Shown: one piece after another, positions 1-16,838 of the stretch
Layout of the letters: every line of letters begins with the position of its first letter
Position numbering within the stretch: the first letter of the stretch is position 1
Assembly: GCA_018398765.1 (NCBI GenBank)
Contig: JAHBMJ010002275.1
Location: 1-17,541 of the forward strand
Direction: 5' to 3'
Origin: Chromera velia
Taxonomy: Eukaryota; Sar; Chromeraceae
DNA length: 17,541 nucleotides
The notes under the pieces: generated by a model
Told to the model about the DNA's origin: nothing
Databases searched by the model: none
What the model saw: the letters and a program-made list of their open reading frames with translations, nothing else
Position numbers and translations under genes: made by a program

Positions 1-41
<41 letters not shown>

Positions 42-74
42 CGTGTGTGTGTATGTGTGTGTATATGTATGTGT

Positions 75-112
<38 letters not shown>

Positions 113-119
113 GTGTGCA
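1..119. repeat. (GT)n microsatellite at the left edge
   Basis: An interrupted GT run with GC and AT interruptions. On the minus strand it is a (CA)n run starting about 25 bases inside the intron that follows the Pro/Gly/Met-rich exon. It reaches base 1, so the true length is unknown. Confidence 0.95.
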
Positions 120-148
120 TGTGTGTGCGCATATTTTCTCCCACTGAC

Positions 149-1038
149 CTGTCGTCCCGCAGTCTGTTCTCCTTCCAAACCCTCCCTTTGTGACAGGTCG
201 TCGCTCTCAAGGCCTCGTCCTCAGGCGCAAACAGCGAAATGAATTCTCCATCTTTACCGCTGCTGCTACTGCTTTTCTCCATAGTGTAAAACTTAGAGTC
301 ATAAACCCGTGCATCCTTACTGCTGCGAGGCCCTCGCGTTGCCGACCCAGGTTGACGATTTCGAAAATTGGTCCCTCGCGATGGCCGCGGAGAGGAGGAA
401 GCATAAGGAGATGCAGAAGAGGAGGGCGACGGGTAGGGACTGGGAGGAAGGATCCCTCCGGCACCAGGACCCCCCATGCCCATCCCACCAGGGGGAGGGG
501 GGGGTAGAGGGGGGCCACGAGGGGGTATGGATCCTAGGATCATGGGCGCTGGAGGGGGCCCTGGCATTCCACCCGGACGCATGGGTCCCGGCATCTTCAT
601 ACCAGAAGGGGGCGGCATATTCATTCCCATGGGCCCCGGCATGTTCATCCCCATCATGCGCATACTGAGCGGAAAGCGCCCCTGGCCGATCGGCAAAGGA
701 GGAGGTCGCTGGTCGAATGGAGCAAGGAAAGCTGGGCCGCCGCCCTGCATTCCCATTCCCCCCATCCCCCCATGCTGCATGGGCCTCTGGAGTATCTGAG
801 GAGGTCCATGCATGGGCCCGCCCATATTCCCCATTCCCTGCAGGGGGGGTGGAGGGCCCATGGTCGGAGAACCGGTTGGGGACCTCAGGAGACCTGGTCC
901 TGGTTGGGAGCCGCTCGACTGTCGACTTGGAGACGAGAGGGGGTGAGGCATGAGGGGAGTGGGGGGACCGGAACCTTCAGGAGGCGGGGGTGCACCTGCT
1001 GGAACGGGTGGAGGGGGTTCGGATTGATCACCTTCCAT
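149..1038 (-). CDS. Pro/Gly/Met-rich protein of unknown function, partial (runs off left edge)
   Basis: The minus-strand frame is open without a stop from 1115 down to base 1. The coding exon appears to run from an acceptor at 1116 (TTTTTGCAG, preceded by a pyrimidine tract) to a donor GTCAGT at 148-143, leaving phase 2. The first in-frame ATG is at 1038-1036 and begins MEGDQSEPPPPVPAG. If an upstream coding exon exists, the exon also contributes 25 residues from 1115. The protein has a Pro/Gly N-terminus, then a Met-Gly-Pro tract (MRMMGMNMPGPMGMNMPPP, about 660-600), a poly-Pro stretch, a Ser-rich stretch, and a less biased end containing FISLFAPEDEALR and CHKGRVWKENRLRDDR. Such tracts occur in RNA-binding and splicing-associated proteins, but no domain is recognised, so no function is assigned. 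The remaining exons lie left of the window. It is divergent from the RAD9-like gene. I am confident that it is coding but not of its role. Confidence 0.66.
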
Positions 1039-1643
1039 AATTCGAATTCTGTGTGGATTGGCTTTGGGAGACGGGAAAGGGTCCAGGAATCTCCCCTGTG
1101 TGTCGCTGGCTGAACCTGCAAAAAGAGACAGGAAAAGAAGGTGTGCCGACTTCGTTTCCTTCTGCGTGCACTCTTGGATCCCCACATTGGGGTTGACGGA
1201 GGAGGGACGTGCAGGGTAAAAAAGGCGCAAAAACAAGGAGACGGGAAGTTCAGAGGGGAACAGAGCCAGCTGTGCGTAAGGCATGCGATGGAGACATAAG
1301 AAGGCAGGTTCACCAAGACACAATTCTGCAAGAGGTGCTCACCCTCTTAATGTCAGCTACAGAAGATGGGACACAGCGAACTTCTGGAGACGGCAAGCAC
1401 GAACACAAAACTCTGTTCACGATCAAAATTCTGCGCAAGGCGTCATCAAATCGAACGTAATTCGACGCACACTCTCCACGCGCAGAAAGAAAGGGGGATT
1501 GAGATGAACTCTGGCATTCTGCGTGACTCTGGCACTCTTGTGTATTGGACCTGGTCCTGCTGTCGACCCTGCTAGACTTTTGAGTGACCACCAGCTGATC
1601 AACCACATTCTATTCTGATATGCCAGCTGGTCCAGTCTCCTGC

Positions 1644-1672
1644 GGCGCGCCCATGGCATCCCATGGCGCGCC
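1644..1672. repeat. Near-perfect inverted repeat in the divergent spacer
   Basis: The left arm GGCGCGCCCATGG and right arm CCATGGCGCGCC are reverse complements except for one extra C in the left arm, with a CATC loop. It could form a GC-rich cruciform or bind a dimeric factor. It sits 15-25 bases from an alternating CG tract. Confidence 0.7.
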
Positions 1673-1692
1673 CCATGCATATGAATCCCCCC

Positions 1693-1709
1693 CGCGCGCG
1701 CGCGCGCGC
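1693..1709. repeat. Alternating (CG)8 tract
   Basis: Eight CG steps in a row follow a C run and are flanked on both sides by TGCATATG or ATGCATATG sequences. Alternating CG tracts of this kind are the classic Z-DNA-forming sequence. Its position between two divergent genes suggests a promoter role, but that is inference. Confidence 0.7.
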
Positions 1710-1761
1710 CTGCATATGGTGCACAAGCAGCTAGTATCGCGCGGAGACGGCGCCGCCAATG

Positions 1762-1770
1762 TATATATAA
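1762..1770. promoter_or_regulatory. TATA-like box between divergent genes
   Basis: TATATATAA directly follows GCCGCCAAT. The motif is nearly symmetrical and could serve either gene. It lies about 335 bases before the RAD9-like ATG, and about 725 bases from the minus-strand ATG, the latter gap allowing for a leader intron. Many protists do not depend on TATA boxes, so this is only a candidate. Confidence 0.3.
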
Positions 1771-2103
1771 TTTGTCGATCTTAATTTGAATCCTCTTACT
1801 TGGAGAGGGGATCGAGTCATGCCAGGGGAGTCTGGGAGTGTCCGTCGATCTGCACCCATCTGCCTTTCGGGAATTTTTCGGGAGCACACATATTGTGAGC
1901 ACTCGAAAGCTTACACTCACACCCCTGGTTTTGGAGCTAGCCTGCTCTTGATTGCCAGAGTCGACCCTCAATCAGTCTGACAGGCTCGGTCGAACCTCAT
2001 GCAATAAATTCGGTCTTTCAAAAGGGCACCGCAGTCACTTGATGGCCTTTCTTCCACCTGATTGCTTCTCTAATTCTTCTCTGGGCGATCACAAGTAGCG
2101 AAA

Positions 2104-8140
<6,037 letters not shown>

Positions 8141-10729
8141 TTCTGAATCCTCTCCAACAAGTGTAAATGTATGACCACGTCGAGCTGATTACATGCAAGA
8201 CCGGCAATCATTTGTTGTATTCTTCTTCATCCACCATAATGAAACGATCGCAATTGAGCAAGCGAATTAAACTAGGAATTGAAACATTCATAAATGGTTC
8301 GAGTCTAGACTTGTGACTTGAATGGATGACATTGGACGTAACCCGTTTCTGCAACGGCTGTCACCCGGGCTGTGCTGCAGCAAAAGACTCTTGCACCATC
8401 TTTAATTTCACCTTTCAAAATATATTCAGCGTTATACATTGATATGCATTCCGAGATTATACGGCGAGATACATCTGCATGGAGATACATTCAACCTATC
8501 ATTTAACCAAAATTTTTATACCTAACTTATAGTGGCTTGGGATTTGGCGTCGCTAAATCTAGGATTTAACCCTCAATCATCATCATCATCATAGTCTAGT
8601 TTTACATCATAGTCTCTATCACTAAATTGATACTAACGATTAATATTAGGTAATGTTAGGGTTGATGGTTATGATATCGAGATAGGCCAGCTGGGTTACC
8701 AATTTACCTAGCAATTTACGGTTACTAAGTTAAGGTTAAAGTTCTCACTTATATATATACCTAACCATAGTTTAGCTAGATGAGGATAGTTGTACAACAC
8801 TAGAACAACAGTTACGCAACATTAAGCACTAGATTGAACAACAATTGTTTGTCACTCAACATCGTCGGCAAAAAAAAACTTGAAAAAGCGAGAAATCGCT
8901 GAGAACTGACTTTTTTTTTTTCTGTGATACTGTGATAGGCCAAGAATCTAGCCTAGAATGGACCTACTATCCGATCTAAAAATTGTATTCATGGTGAAAA
9001 CGGTCTAGAAAACGGTATACTAGCCGTATATTGAAATCGGCTAAAAATCGTATTAATTTACAGTAAATTTTACACTATGCAGCAAATGGGTCTGTGACTT
9101 AATTAATTGAAATTTTATTTCATTACAATCGATCGAAATCATTGAATGACAAGCTTGAAAGCTGAGTTCAAATCAAGCTTTTGGATGGTGACAGAATGAG
9201 ACTTTTCCTGTTTAAGACCCTGAGTCCGAAAGGATCTCCGGTCGGCAGCTGATTTAGCAGCCACTGTACTGCTTTTAAATTACGTTGTCAATTCATGAAA
9301 CACACACACCGAGGGAGTGCAAAATACATCTGATGAAAGAAAAGCTTAAGAAAGGTGTGTGTAGGGGAAAGTAAGAGAGAAGAACATGAATCGACACAGA
9401 CTATGCATCTTCACAAACACAAACCACTCATGACTATGCATGCGCAAATCGTGACATTTCACGAAGCCACCTTACTCGCGCGCATCAAGGCTTTCCCTTA
9501 CAAAGGATCACATATATGGCACCAGCCAGCGACGCTTTCAACCGAACAAAGACCATGTAAACAGAAAAAACGAATCACCAGTATTGCATGCACTCAATGT
9601 CCACGACCCCCTCTCTACCTCTTCTAATAGGGAAGCGCCTTTCTGTCGTGATCTATCGATCTGAAGCGCTTCGAAACTCAAGTCCTTCGCAGAGGAGGGA
9701 ACATTGAGGAACAAAAATGGTGATCGAGGCAGGGAACCCCCGGGCCAGCCGCCCGAGTCCGACCAGTCGTTCGGCCTGGAATGACTTGAATGGGCACACG
9801 GAGGACAAAGAAGCGGGGACAAGTGAAATGGAATTAATGGAAATAGAAACGCGCCTCCACCCACTAATCTGAAGAGCGCCCGTAAGGGCACACGAAGGTC
9901 AATAAATACACGGGCACGCATTCCTTCATAAAACCATTGACTGTACAGAGCCTGCATCGCTGGCGCTTTCGACGTGTCGGCCTTGCAGCTGACATGACAG
10001 GTATGACAAATGGAGGAGCAAAAAAAAGAAAGCAAGACGAGGGACACGACCATTTCATGCATGCATCAACCAACCAAGCAACCAACCAGCCACACAAGGA
10101 AGAAGTCTCCCTCTTCTCCCACAACCCCCCCCATCGTCCCCCCTTTGGCCCTCTTTTTGTAGGCGCTCACCGAAGAGGGAGTAAGCAGCGGCTATTTCCC
10201 CTGCTTTGAGGGGTACTTGCATCTTCCTCTTCCGTAGAGGTCGCATCTGTCTTCTTTGTTTTCACGAAACAATCTGAAGAAGACCGAAGGGCCCCAGCCC
10301 AGGCACCCCTCGCTGACTCTTTGGTCAGAACACGAACAGATCAATCACGTAAAGAAGTAAGGAGGGAGTGCGAAAAGGAAACGAAGAGAGAGAGAGGGAG
10401 AGAGAGACAAAGACAAACGTGGCCCTCCCGTCCTCCCGTTGCATTTCATTCACCGCAAATCAATTCATTCATTCAGGCATTACTTCCTTCCATGGATCTA
10501 CACCAACTGCTCTCAGCGCATGAGGACAGAAGGCATCAATCCACATGCAGGCACAAATCCCCCCACTCACCCTCCCCCAAATCCCCTGACAGAAAACACT
10601 TAAATTAGAGGGAGGCGCACAAGGGCAGCCGATCAGCGCGACCCTTCAAGCATCCACCCCTTCATTCAATGTGGGGGGACAACTTTGAAATGAACCTCGC
10701 CGTCCCTCCCCCCCCCCTTCTCTGAAGAA
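8141..10729. other. Convergent intergenic region, AT-rich first half
   Basis: This spacer lies between the 3' ends of the RAD9-like and F-box-like genes. Bases of about 8210-9350 are clearly AT-richer than the genes and hold no credible ORF, tRNA or known RNA. A short (TCA)n run lies at 8573-8592. Loosely repeated CTAAAAATNGTATT (8976-8990, 9043-9056) and AAAACGGT motifs suggest a decayed repeat. From about 9640 to 10729 the base composition returns to genic levels. Several short open frames are present (for example minus 10062-9538, with a hydrophobic N-terminus), but none has recognisable similarity or splice support. This part is probably the 3' UTR of the minus-strand gene. Confidence 0.6.
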
Positions 10730-13700
10730 TCACTTCACAGCGGCGGCACTGGATCGCTCTGTCTTCATCCTCTCCTCCTCCATCTGTCTCTGCCATGGGG
10801 CAGGAGCGTCGAGTTGTGGGAGGTCCTGGTACTTCCAGTCGAAAATGGGCTGCTGGAAGATTGAGGCGGCAGCGAGGATGCCGCAGTGGGACGCTGGGGG
10901 GAGTTTTTTCTGCTGGTGCAGTGTGGGGATGACGGCAACGTCCTCCATCGGCTCTTCTTCGTGTTGGGGCCCGAGGCGCATCTGATGCTTAATGTGAAAC
11001 TCTACCCCCTCATACTCGGAAGTCGGCCTCTTTTTGGAAGAGGACTTCCAAATCATTTTCTGTCGGGGGATGGATTCGATCACTTCGACTTGGGTCGATA
11101 CCCCCCGCTTCCTTTTCGTCTTGTCTTTGCTGTTGCTTTCCTTCACCTGGGCTATGGTGTCGGCAACTGCGTTCGTACAGACCTTGATAGAGATGTCTGT
11201 TCTATCCTTCAAGAGGAAAAACAAAACCTCCCGGACACGGGCGATCTGGGGGGGCTGAAGGAGAAAATCGGCTTCGAGTTCTGCCGTCTCGCTTGTGGCA
11301 TGGGCGCTGTTTTTGTAATGCATCAGGTTGACCGTCCTCCCGTTTCCCTTTCCAAAAAGGGAATGCTTGAGAATCACTGTGCGCTGCTGTGAGGGGTCGA
11401 GGGCAGAGAGGAATTCGGCTGTGGAGGGAACGAAAACGTCGAGCACAATCTCACTTGCCTCGTGCACCCACCGAAGCCCGGGCCGGGTCCCTGACCCTCG
11501 GCCCTGCTGCTGAAGGGCAGCCATGCCTAGTTTCGAGGTCCACCCCCGATTCCATTCCTGGATCTGCGCCTTCGCAAGAGCAAAGCCAGAGGAAAAATCG
11601 ACGCACCTCACTTTGAATTTTTGGCCCGTTCGGGTGAGACAAGAGGGAAGCTCAGGGGTGTAGGAAGGCCCACACCATGGGCGGAAGTCGCGACGACTTT
11701 CGCGGGTCCATCCAGACCTCTGCTTGTACTCCCCCCATGCCAACCACTGCTCCCTATGAACCTCATCGTGCAACCTATACCCATTGTCCTCTGTGCTGTA
11801 GGCGTACAGCTGGGGCGCTATATCACCGAGAGGGGGCGCGGGGATGAAGTGCGGCAGGCCACACACACCGGGCATCTTTCGGTGGCTTGTTTGCTTCAAA
11901 CGGGCCAACGCCTCGGCAAGACCCACCACCGACCTCTCTGACTCGACACTGACTCTTCTAGGGGCAGGTACTGCCTTCCTCCCAGAGTCTTGGTTTTCCG
12001 CTCCATGAATTCGGTGCCTCTTTCGAGGACGGGTTGGGGGTGCTGCAGGTTCCTCTAACATGATTCGGGTAGCCGGCTGCTGCATGGGGGATCGGGGGGT
12101 CTCTGAAAACTTCTTCTTCGGTTTGAAGAAGGGACGGGGATGGAGACGGGAGAGGCGGCCCTCCTCTGGGTCCCAACGGTTGGATGCAGCCTGGGGAGGG
12201 GTGCAGGGAGATTCCTGCTGCGCGTCCCCGTCCGATCCTAGAGAAGAACCCCCAGGACCCCCCCACCCTGCTCCATTTTCCAAGACCCTCCCCCGCCCCC
12301 CCTGGGGAGACGGTTCTGATCTGAATCCCCCCAAGGGAACGGAGGAAGACGAGGAAGAAGAAGATGAGGAGGAAGGGGCGGAAGTGGAGGGAGCGGAAGG
12401 GGCGGCAGTGGAACAGGAGTTGAAGGACGGAGAGTCCCCCCACAAATCGTCTCTCCCCCCACACCCTTCACCCCCCCTACCCAGATACCCCCCGACTGCA
12501 GGAGTCATCAACGATTGCGCGGTTTGAGGGGCTTGCCTGGTTCTCCAGGCTGCGAATGCTGCTGCTTCGAGGAATTCACGAACTGCGTGCGGTTGGTTCA
12601 GACTGTGGCAGGAGCCCATTGACCGTATGCGGCGCGATGGACGGCCGGTGGGAGTGCGGGCTTCGTATTTGATGTCCAATCGCTCCTGCGTCTCTGCAAG
12701 GCGTGCAGCTGCGTCGACGTGAGACTGCGAGGCAGCGGCAAGGGACAGGTAGAAGACATCAACAGGACAGTCAAAGTGGAAGCAGGCGGGAAGTGCAGAC
12801 ACGCCATCGGGGCCTGCAATCCACAGCAAATCCAGGGGAGATGAGAAAATGATGGGAGGGTGGGAATTTGAGGCTGTTGTGGTGGGGGGGGCGGCGGAAG
12901 CGGCTTGGGCAGTGGGGGGGGCGGAGGCAGGAGGAGACAGTGCTCTGTGTGGGGATAAAGGGCAATTCCCCCCTTCCTCTTCATTCCCCCCGTCACCCCC
13001 AACATCCGAATCAACACCCCAGTCCCCCGTCTCATCTTCCTCGAGCTCGTCCATTTCAACGTCGAGGAGACCTTCTGGGACCTCCGGCATGTCGGTCTGC
13101 CAGATGAAACGAGAGACATTCGTCACACGCTCATCCTTGAAAGAGGCACACCAATGTTTCCAGAGTGCGTTGTCACTATCGATGTACGGGGGGGCATCGC
13201 GATCTCCGGTGAGAATGCGCCACTCTCTTCTGGATGCGGGAATGACTTCTGTGGGGGGGCTGCTGGCTGAAAAGCGCGGAGCGTCTGGGTTTCTTTCGGG
13301 ATGGATCATACGACGTAACAGACGTCGGACCGCGGGTCTCGCTCTTTCACGAGACGCTTCGGTGTTCTGGCACGCAAATACGAGCTCTGAAACTCTGACG
13401 TCAATCGACTGACTCTCCCCCCCCATCTGCCGCTCCCACTCGCGCTTGAACAGCGCCACGCCGAACAAACGGAATGCTCGGATGTCTTCAAATGAGTTCA
13501 GGATCAGAGCAGGAAACTCGAGACGAGACAAGCGCTGCTTCTCGCTTCTGGCAGTTGCCATGTCAACCTTTGTCTGGTTCAGCCAGGCCTCTCTGAGGCT
13601 GTCGTAGAGGTCCCCGGTGACCTGATCGGTCCGACCGTCAAGGAGATGACGGCCGAGTCGGAGAACGTTCTTCGAGGAGCGGAAGATGGGTGCTTTTCTG

Positions 13701-16084
13701 GGTTTGGGGACGACCTCCATGTCCGGATCTCGTGCGTCGAGTCGAAGGGTCTGCACGGAAGGGAAGGGGAGGAGGGAGGAAAGGATTGAAAACACGTGAG
13801 GGGAAAAGGAGACCGGAAGATTGAAAAACAGAGAGCGCATGGAGAAGAAGCAACGAAAGGGAGACGGCAGACGAATCCATCAGCGGAAGAACACTTCAGA
13901 CCGCAGAGGCAAACAAACAAAGAGAAGAAAAGAGAAGAGACGGCTACTGACCTGCAGTCCGTGCATGGCGTAACACAGAACCAGAATGCCCTCCCACGGT
14001 GTTGCCTGCGTTTCCGAATGATAGGTTCGCACCGTCAGCACCCTGCAGCTCCCCAGTCCCCCCTTTCCCGCAACCTCAGCAAGCGCTGTGAACGGAGCAA
14101 CCCGTCGAACCCCCGCCCCCAGCTCTACGTCTGTTTCTTTCACTTCGGGGCACACGGCAAGGAACTCTCCGAGGTCTGTCAACACATGGCGAGATGTGAA
14201 AGGGGCAGAAGGGCTGTTGTCTGCGGAAGGAACGTCGGGCGTCGCCAAGACTCGGAAGGTCTCGAGGACGGGGAACTCAAAGGGAGTCATGGGGGGTGTT
14301 CCCGTCTCCTCCTCATCGTCTTCATCGGTAAGCTGTTCCCCCTTCCTCAAGGCATTGACCATATGGGCCAGCCCGACGTCTGACAGGCAGAGGTGGCGAA
14401 GTTTTCGGAAGACGAGAGATTTGGGCAGAGAGCCTGCGTGGCCCCTTGAGAGGAGGGTGCGGAGAGGACCGAAGAGACGAGGAATCGAGTGTGCATTCCT
14501 GCAAGCAGAGGGTTGGGGGAATAGACGGGTCAACAGCGACAAGATGGCATCATAAGAAAGCGAGAGAGAGCACGTGAGCCTCAAAAGGGGGGGAATTGAA
14601 GACAGAAAGAGAGTACGAAAGAGACGAAAACAGAAAGTTTGTAGGCTGGAGACGGGGGAAGAGGACGGGATTTTTAGACATCCGAGACCACAGGGATACA
14701 AGACAGTCAATTGCAAGAGGCATTGCAAGACGGAGGTAGTTGCAGGAAAGCGCGGTGTTAAATCCGAAGAAGAGGACAGAGGAAAAAGGTGCCTCTCTTG
14801 TGCCTCAACTTACTTGCTGTCCTGTCCACTTGGCTGGGCATCTACAGAAACTGCTTCTTGCTTGCACAGCTCCTCAGCAATGACCTCCGTCCAATGGATC
14901 TGCTCATCTGAAGAATTTTCACCCTCCCCTTTCTCGGTTACCGACAGTTCCACCAGCTGTTCAGCCTGCCTGCAAGCCAGGAAGACCAGGAGAGAAAGAA
15001 GACGGGTCAGAGTTGAGACAGGTGAAGGGGAGACAAGCAGGGGAAAGGGGCACAAGGAGACCATGGAAAACGAGGTTTCCTTCCGGGTGTCTGGATCTCT
15101 CCCATCCTGCGGCTATCCCGTGTCAGTTGCACAGCACAGGGATTTCCAGACTGACCGTGCAATGAAGTGTGCGCACACCTTCGACCGCAGGTTGAATTCC
15201 CCGTAGGCTGACGCCAAGGTGAGATGGAAGACCTGCAGAAAACAGAGAGGAAATCAGAGTGGGGAGCATTCATAATAGCGCAGTACGAAGTGGCGCGAGG
15301 GAGGGTAGCGAACCCCCTCTTCCATTTCGTTGGCCTCGGCGCGAGGAAGGGTAGCGAACCCCCTCTTCCATTTCACTGCTGACCTGGATTCTGTTACTCG
15401 CGGAGAGCAGGTTCTCCAGTCGGAACAGTGAGAGCTTCCTGCTCAGCTGCGGACTGATACAAAGTTCCTGCACGCAGCAACAACAGCACAAAAGGGAGTC
15501 CCAGACGTTGGTGTGAATACAAGGACAGGGCAGAAACCGGTTCAAGGAGGATTCTGTTCTGTGCTGACCTGATAAATACCCTGAGGAGGAGAGAGCCTTT
15601 CGAACCAGTGAGCGCAGACGCGCGACATTTCCGGGAACTCAAGCACGCCGAAGTGGGACATCACCGTCGAGAAGATCTCACGAGATACAGACAGCTGCTG
15701 CTCTCGAGGAGTGCAACGAGAAACGCACACGGAGGGTGCAGAGCGCAGAATCAGAGATGCAAGACGAGGCTCTACAATGCCATTGCAAAGTCCAGTAGAC
15801 AAATGTTTCACGAGCACACGGTGAAGTTCCGGTACCTCTCCTTCCTGCTCAGTAGCTGAGGGTGCAGGGTATGGGGAGGCAACAGGACTGGTCTCGCTGT
15901 GTCCACTGTCGGCGATCCACTTCAACGCGAGGGAAGGAAACGCGCGTAAGAGCCGGGTGCACTTGAAGCGATCCCTCCAATTTTGCGCTGCAGTGAACTG
16001 GGCCTCGTATTGATTTTGGACAATTGCTACTTGTAGGTTCCCAACAGTCACATCGTAGGAAGAGCTGGAGGCACTGGGCTCCAT
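10730..16084 (-). CDS. F-box-like/leucine-rich-repeat protein with very long C-terminal extension (six exons)
   Basis: Exons in reading order: 16084-15569, 15467-15384, 15232-15156, 14969-14814, 14498-13952 and 13750-10730 (TGA). All five junctions are GT-AG and match in phase (0, 0, 2, 2, 0), giving about 1466 residues. An in-frame TGA upstream makes 16084 the first usable ATG. Residues 131-164 (from LSVSREIFSTVMSHFGV to SRVCAHWFERL) have the spacing of an F-box, the motif that binds SKP1 in SCF ubiquitin ligases. Residues 200-470 contain weak LRR-like segments: IQVFHLTL, QLVELSVTE, FRKLRHLCLSDVGLAHM, FPVLETFRVL and GLQTLRLDARD. The last exon (1006 residues) carries an acidic stretch (MDELEEDETGDWG), a poly-Ser run, basic clusters (RPRKRHR, KTKRKRG) and a better-ordered C-terminal part (about 1260-1330) that I do not recognise. 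Substrate-receptor function is inferred. The F-box and LRR match is suggestive, not certain. Confidence 0.72.
15292..15374. repeat. 46-bp-period tandem duplication in intron 2 of the F-box-like gene
   Basis: Copies 15292-15328 and 15338-15374 are 37 bases long and identical except for one G/A change. Each runs from GGCGCGAGG to CTCTTCCATTTC. The second copy ends three bases short of the donor site at 15383-15378 on the minus strand, so the duplication sits at the start of the intron. Confidence 0.9.
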
Positions 16085-16371
16085 CTTTAAAGTTCTCAGT
16101 GGACAAGGAGCTGAAGGAGTGAGGCTGTGCCTTGGCCTGATCAGACAGACCCCTGCAGTAGCTTTCCGTCTTCAAACTCAACACCGAATTAAAAATGGAG
16201 CAGAGTCGCAAAGACAAATTACACCTTCTAACCCTAGAGTAGGGGCAAAGTTGAGATCCGTATGGCTTTTCTGAAAGCCGGGTTTGGGTCTGCTGTGGAG
16301 GCAAAAAGAAAAGGCCAGCGTGGAAGATTGTTGTCAGACATTGTCAGACAGAGACAGATATTAATGTTGGA

Positions 16372-16445
16372 ATTAAGGCGGGCGCGGGCCCATGCAGCTT
16401 GGGCCCGGCCCATGCAGCGGGCCCCGGCCCTATTAGATTAAGGCG
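16372..16445. repeat. GC-rich block with 20-bp tandem repeat between 9-bp direct repeats
   Basis: ATTAAGGCG occurs at 16372-16380 and 16437-16445, bracketing a very GC-rich 56-bp segment. Inside, GGCCCATGCAGC occurs at 16387-16398 and 16407-16418, with a period of 20. The flanking repeats could be a target duplication or replication slippage. Confidence 0.65.
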
Positions 16446-16460
16446 CATGCCGCGCGGGGT

Positions 16461-16521
16461 CGATCATCGCCTCGGGGGGCAGCTCAGCTCTGCTGAGATC
16501 AGCCGAGAGGCCCTGAGATCG
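16461..16521. other. Nested imperfect stem-loop
   Basis: Three helices nest in 61 bases. CGATC (16461-16465) pairs with GATCG (16517-16521). GCCTCGG (16469-16475) pairs with CCGAGAGGC (16503-16511) with a two-base bulge. CTCAGC (16483-16488) pairs with GCTGAG (16492-16497) across a three-base loop. A T6 run follows at 16541-16546. It could be a structured RNA or a DNA palindrome. No known RNA family is recognised. Confidence 0.4.
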
Positions 16522-16838
16522 CACGCACTCGTATAACGCATTTTTTCACTCTTGATACTCCTGGGGAGCATGCCGTGGCCCCGGTGAAAGGGGGATATCG
16601 GGGGTTCTGGATAATCCCGGATGAACAACTTATAACTAAAAATTAATTAAAAAACTATCTGGTTTAAAATAGTTACTCATAGTTATAGTGAATCGGGTAG
16701 AATTGGTCACTAAACTCTCTAGAGTGCATGTCCTTCATCTTTTAGCTCGTCTTTTAGTTCTTAAAATTAATTTCTCTTTTTTTCCCTAGTGCTTTTAAAA
16801 GAAAGAAAAAAATGATTGAATCATGCATTATATCTGGT

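Larger units (their letters stand above)
1116..2103. other. Divergent intergenic or 5' UTR region
   Basis: This stretch of about 990 bases lies between the start of the minus-strand Pro/Gly/Met-rich gene and the ATG of the RAD9-like gene. I found no convincing coding exon. Short open frames on both strands lack homology or consistent splice phases. On the minus strand a donor-like GTAAGA (1799-1794) and a GTGAGC (1341-1336) could end noncoding leader exons that splice to the acceptor at 1116. The TATA-like box, palindrome and CG tract are listed separately. Confidence 0.6.

Noticed and set aside
476-799. Plus-strand Gly/Pro/Ile-rich ORF of 107 codons
   Set aside because: It is the antisense shadow of the minus-strand Pro/Gly/Met-rich exon, which has splice sites and runs for more than 320 codons.
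1423-1971. Minus-strand ORF of 182 codons in the divergent spacer
   Set aside because: Includes translation of the CG tract and palindrome, shows no similarity, and its possible donors do not match the phase of the exon at 1115.
8573-8592. Short direct-repeat array resembling a CRISPR or telomere
   Set aside because: It is a simple (TCA)n run with no spacers, and no telomeric repeat is present.
8870-8940. Possible Pol III RNA ending in a long T run
   Set aside because: No A/B box, tRNA fold or known snRNA motif could be found upstream of the T run.
9538-10062. Minus-strand ORF of 174 codons with a hydrophobic start
   Set aside because: No recognisable domain and no splice or start support. 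It lies downstream of the F-box-like gene, where 3' UTR is expected.
12060-12527. Plus-strand ORF, 155 codons, acidic tail
   Set aside because: Antisense to the poly-Ser and Pro-rich part of the long minus-strand exon. Its composition mirrors those codons.
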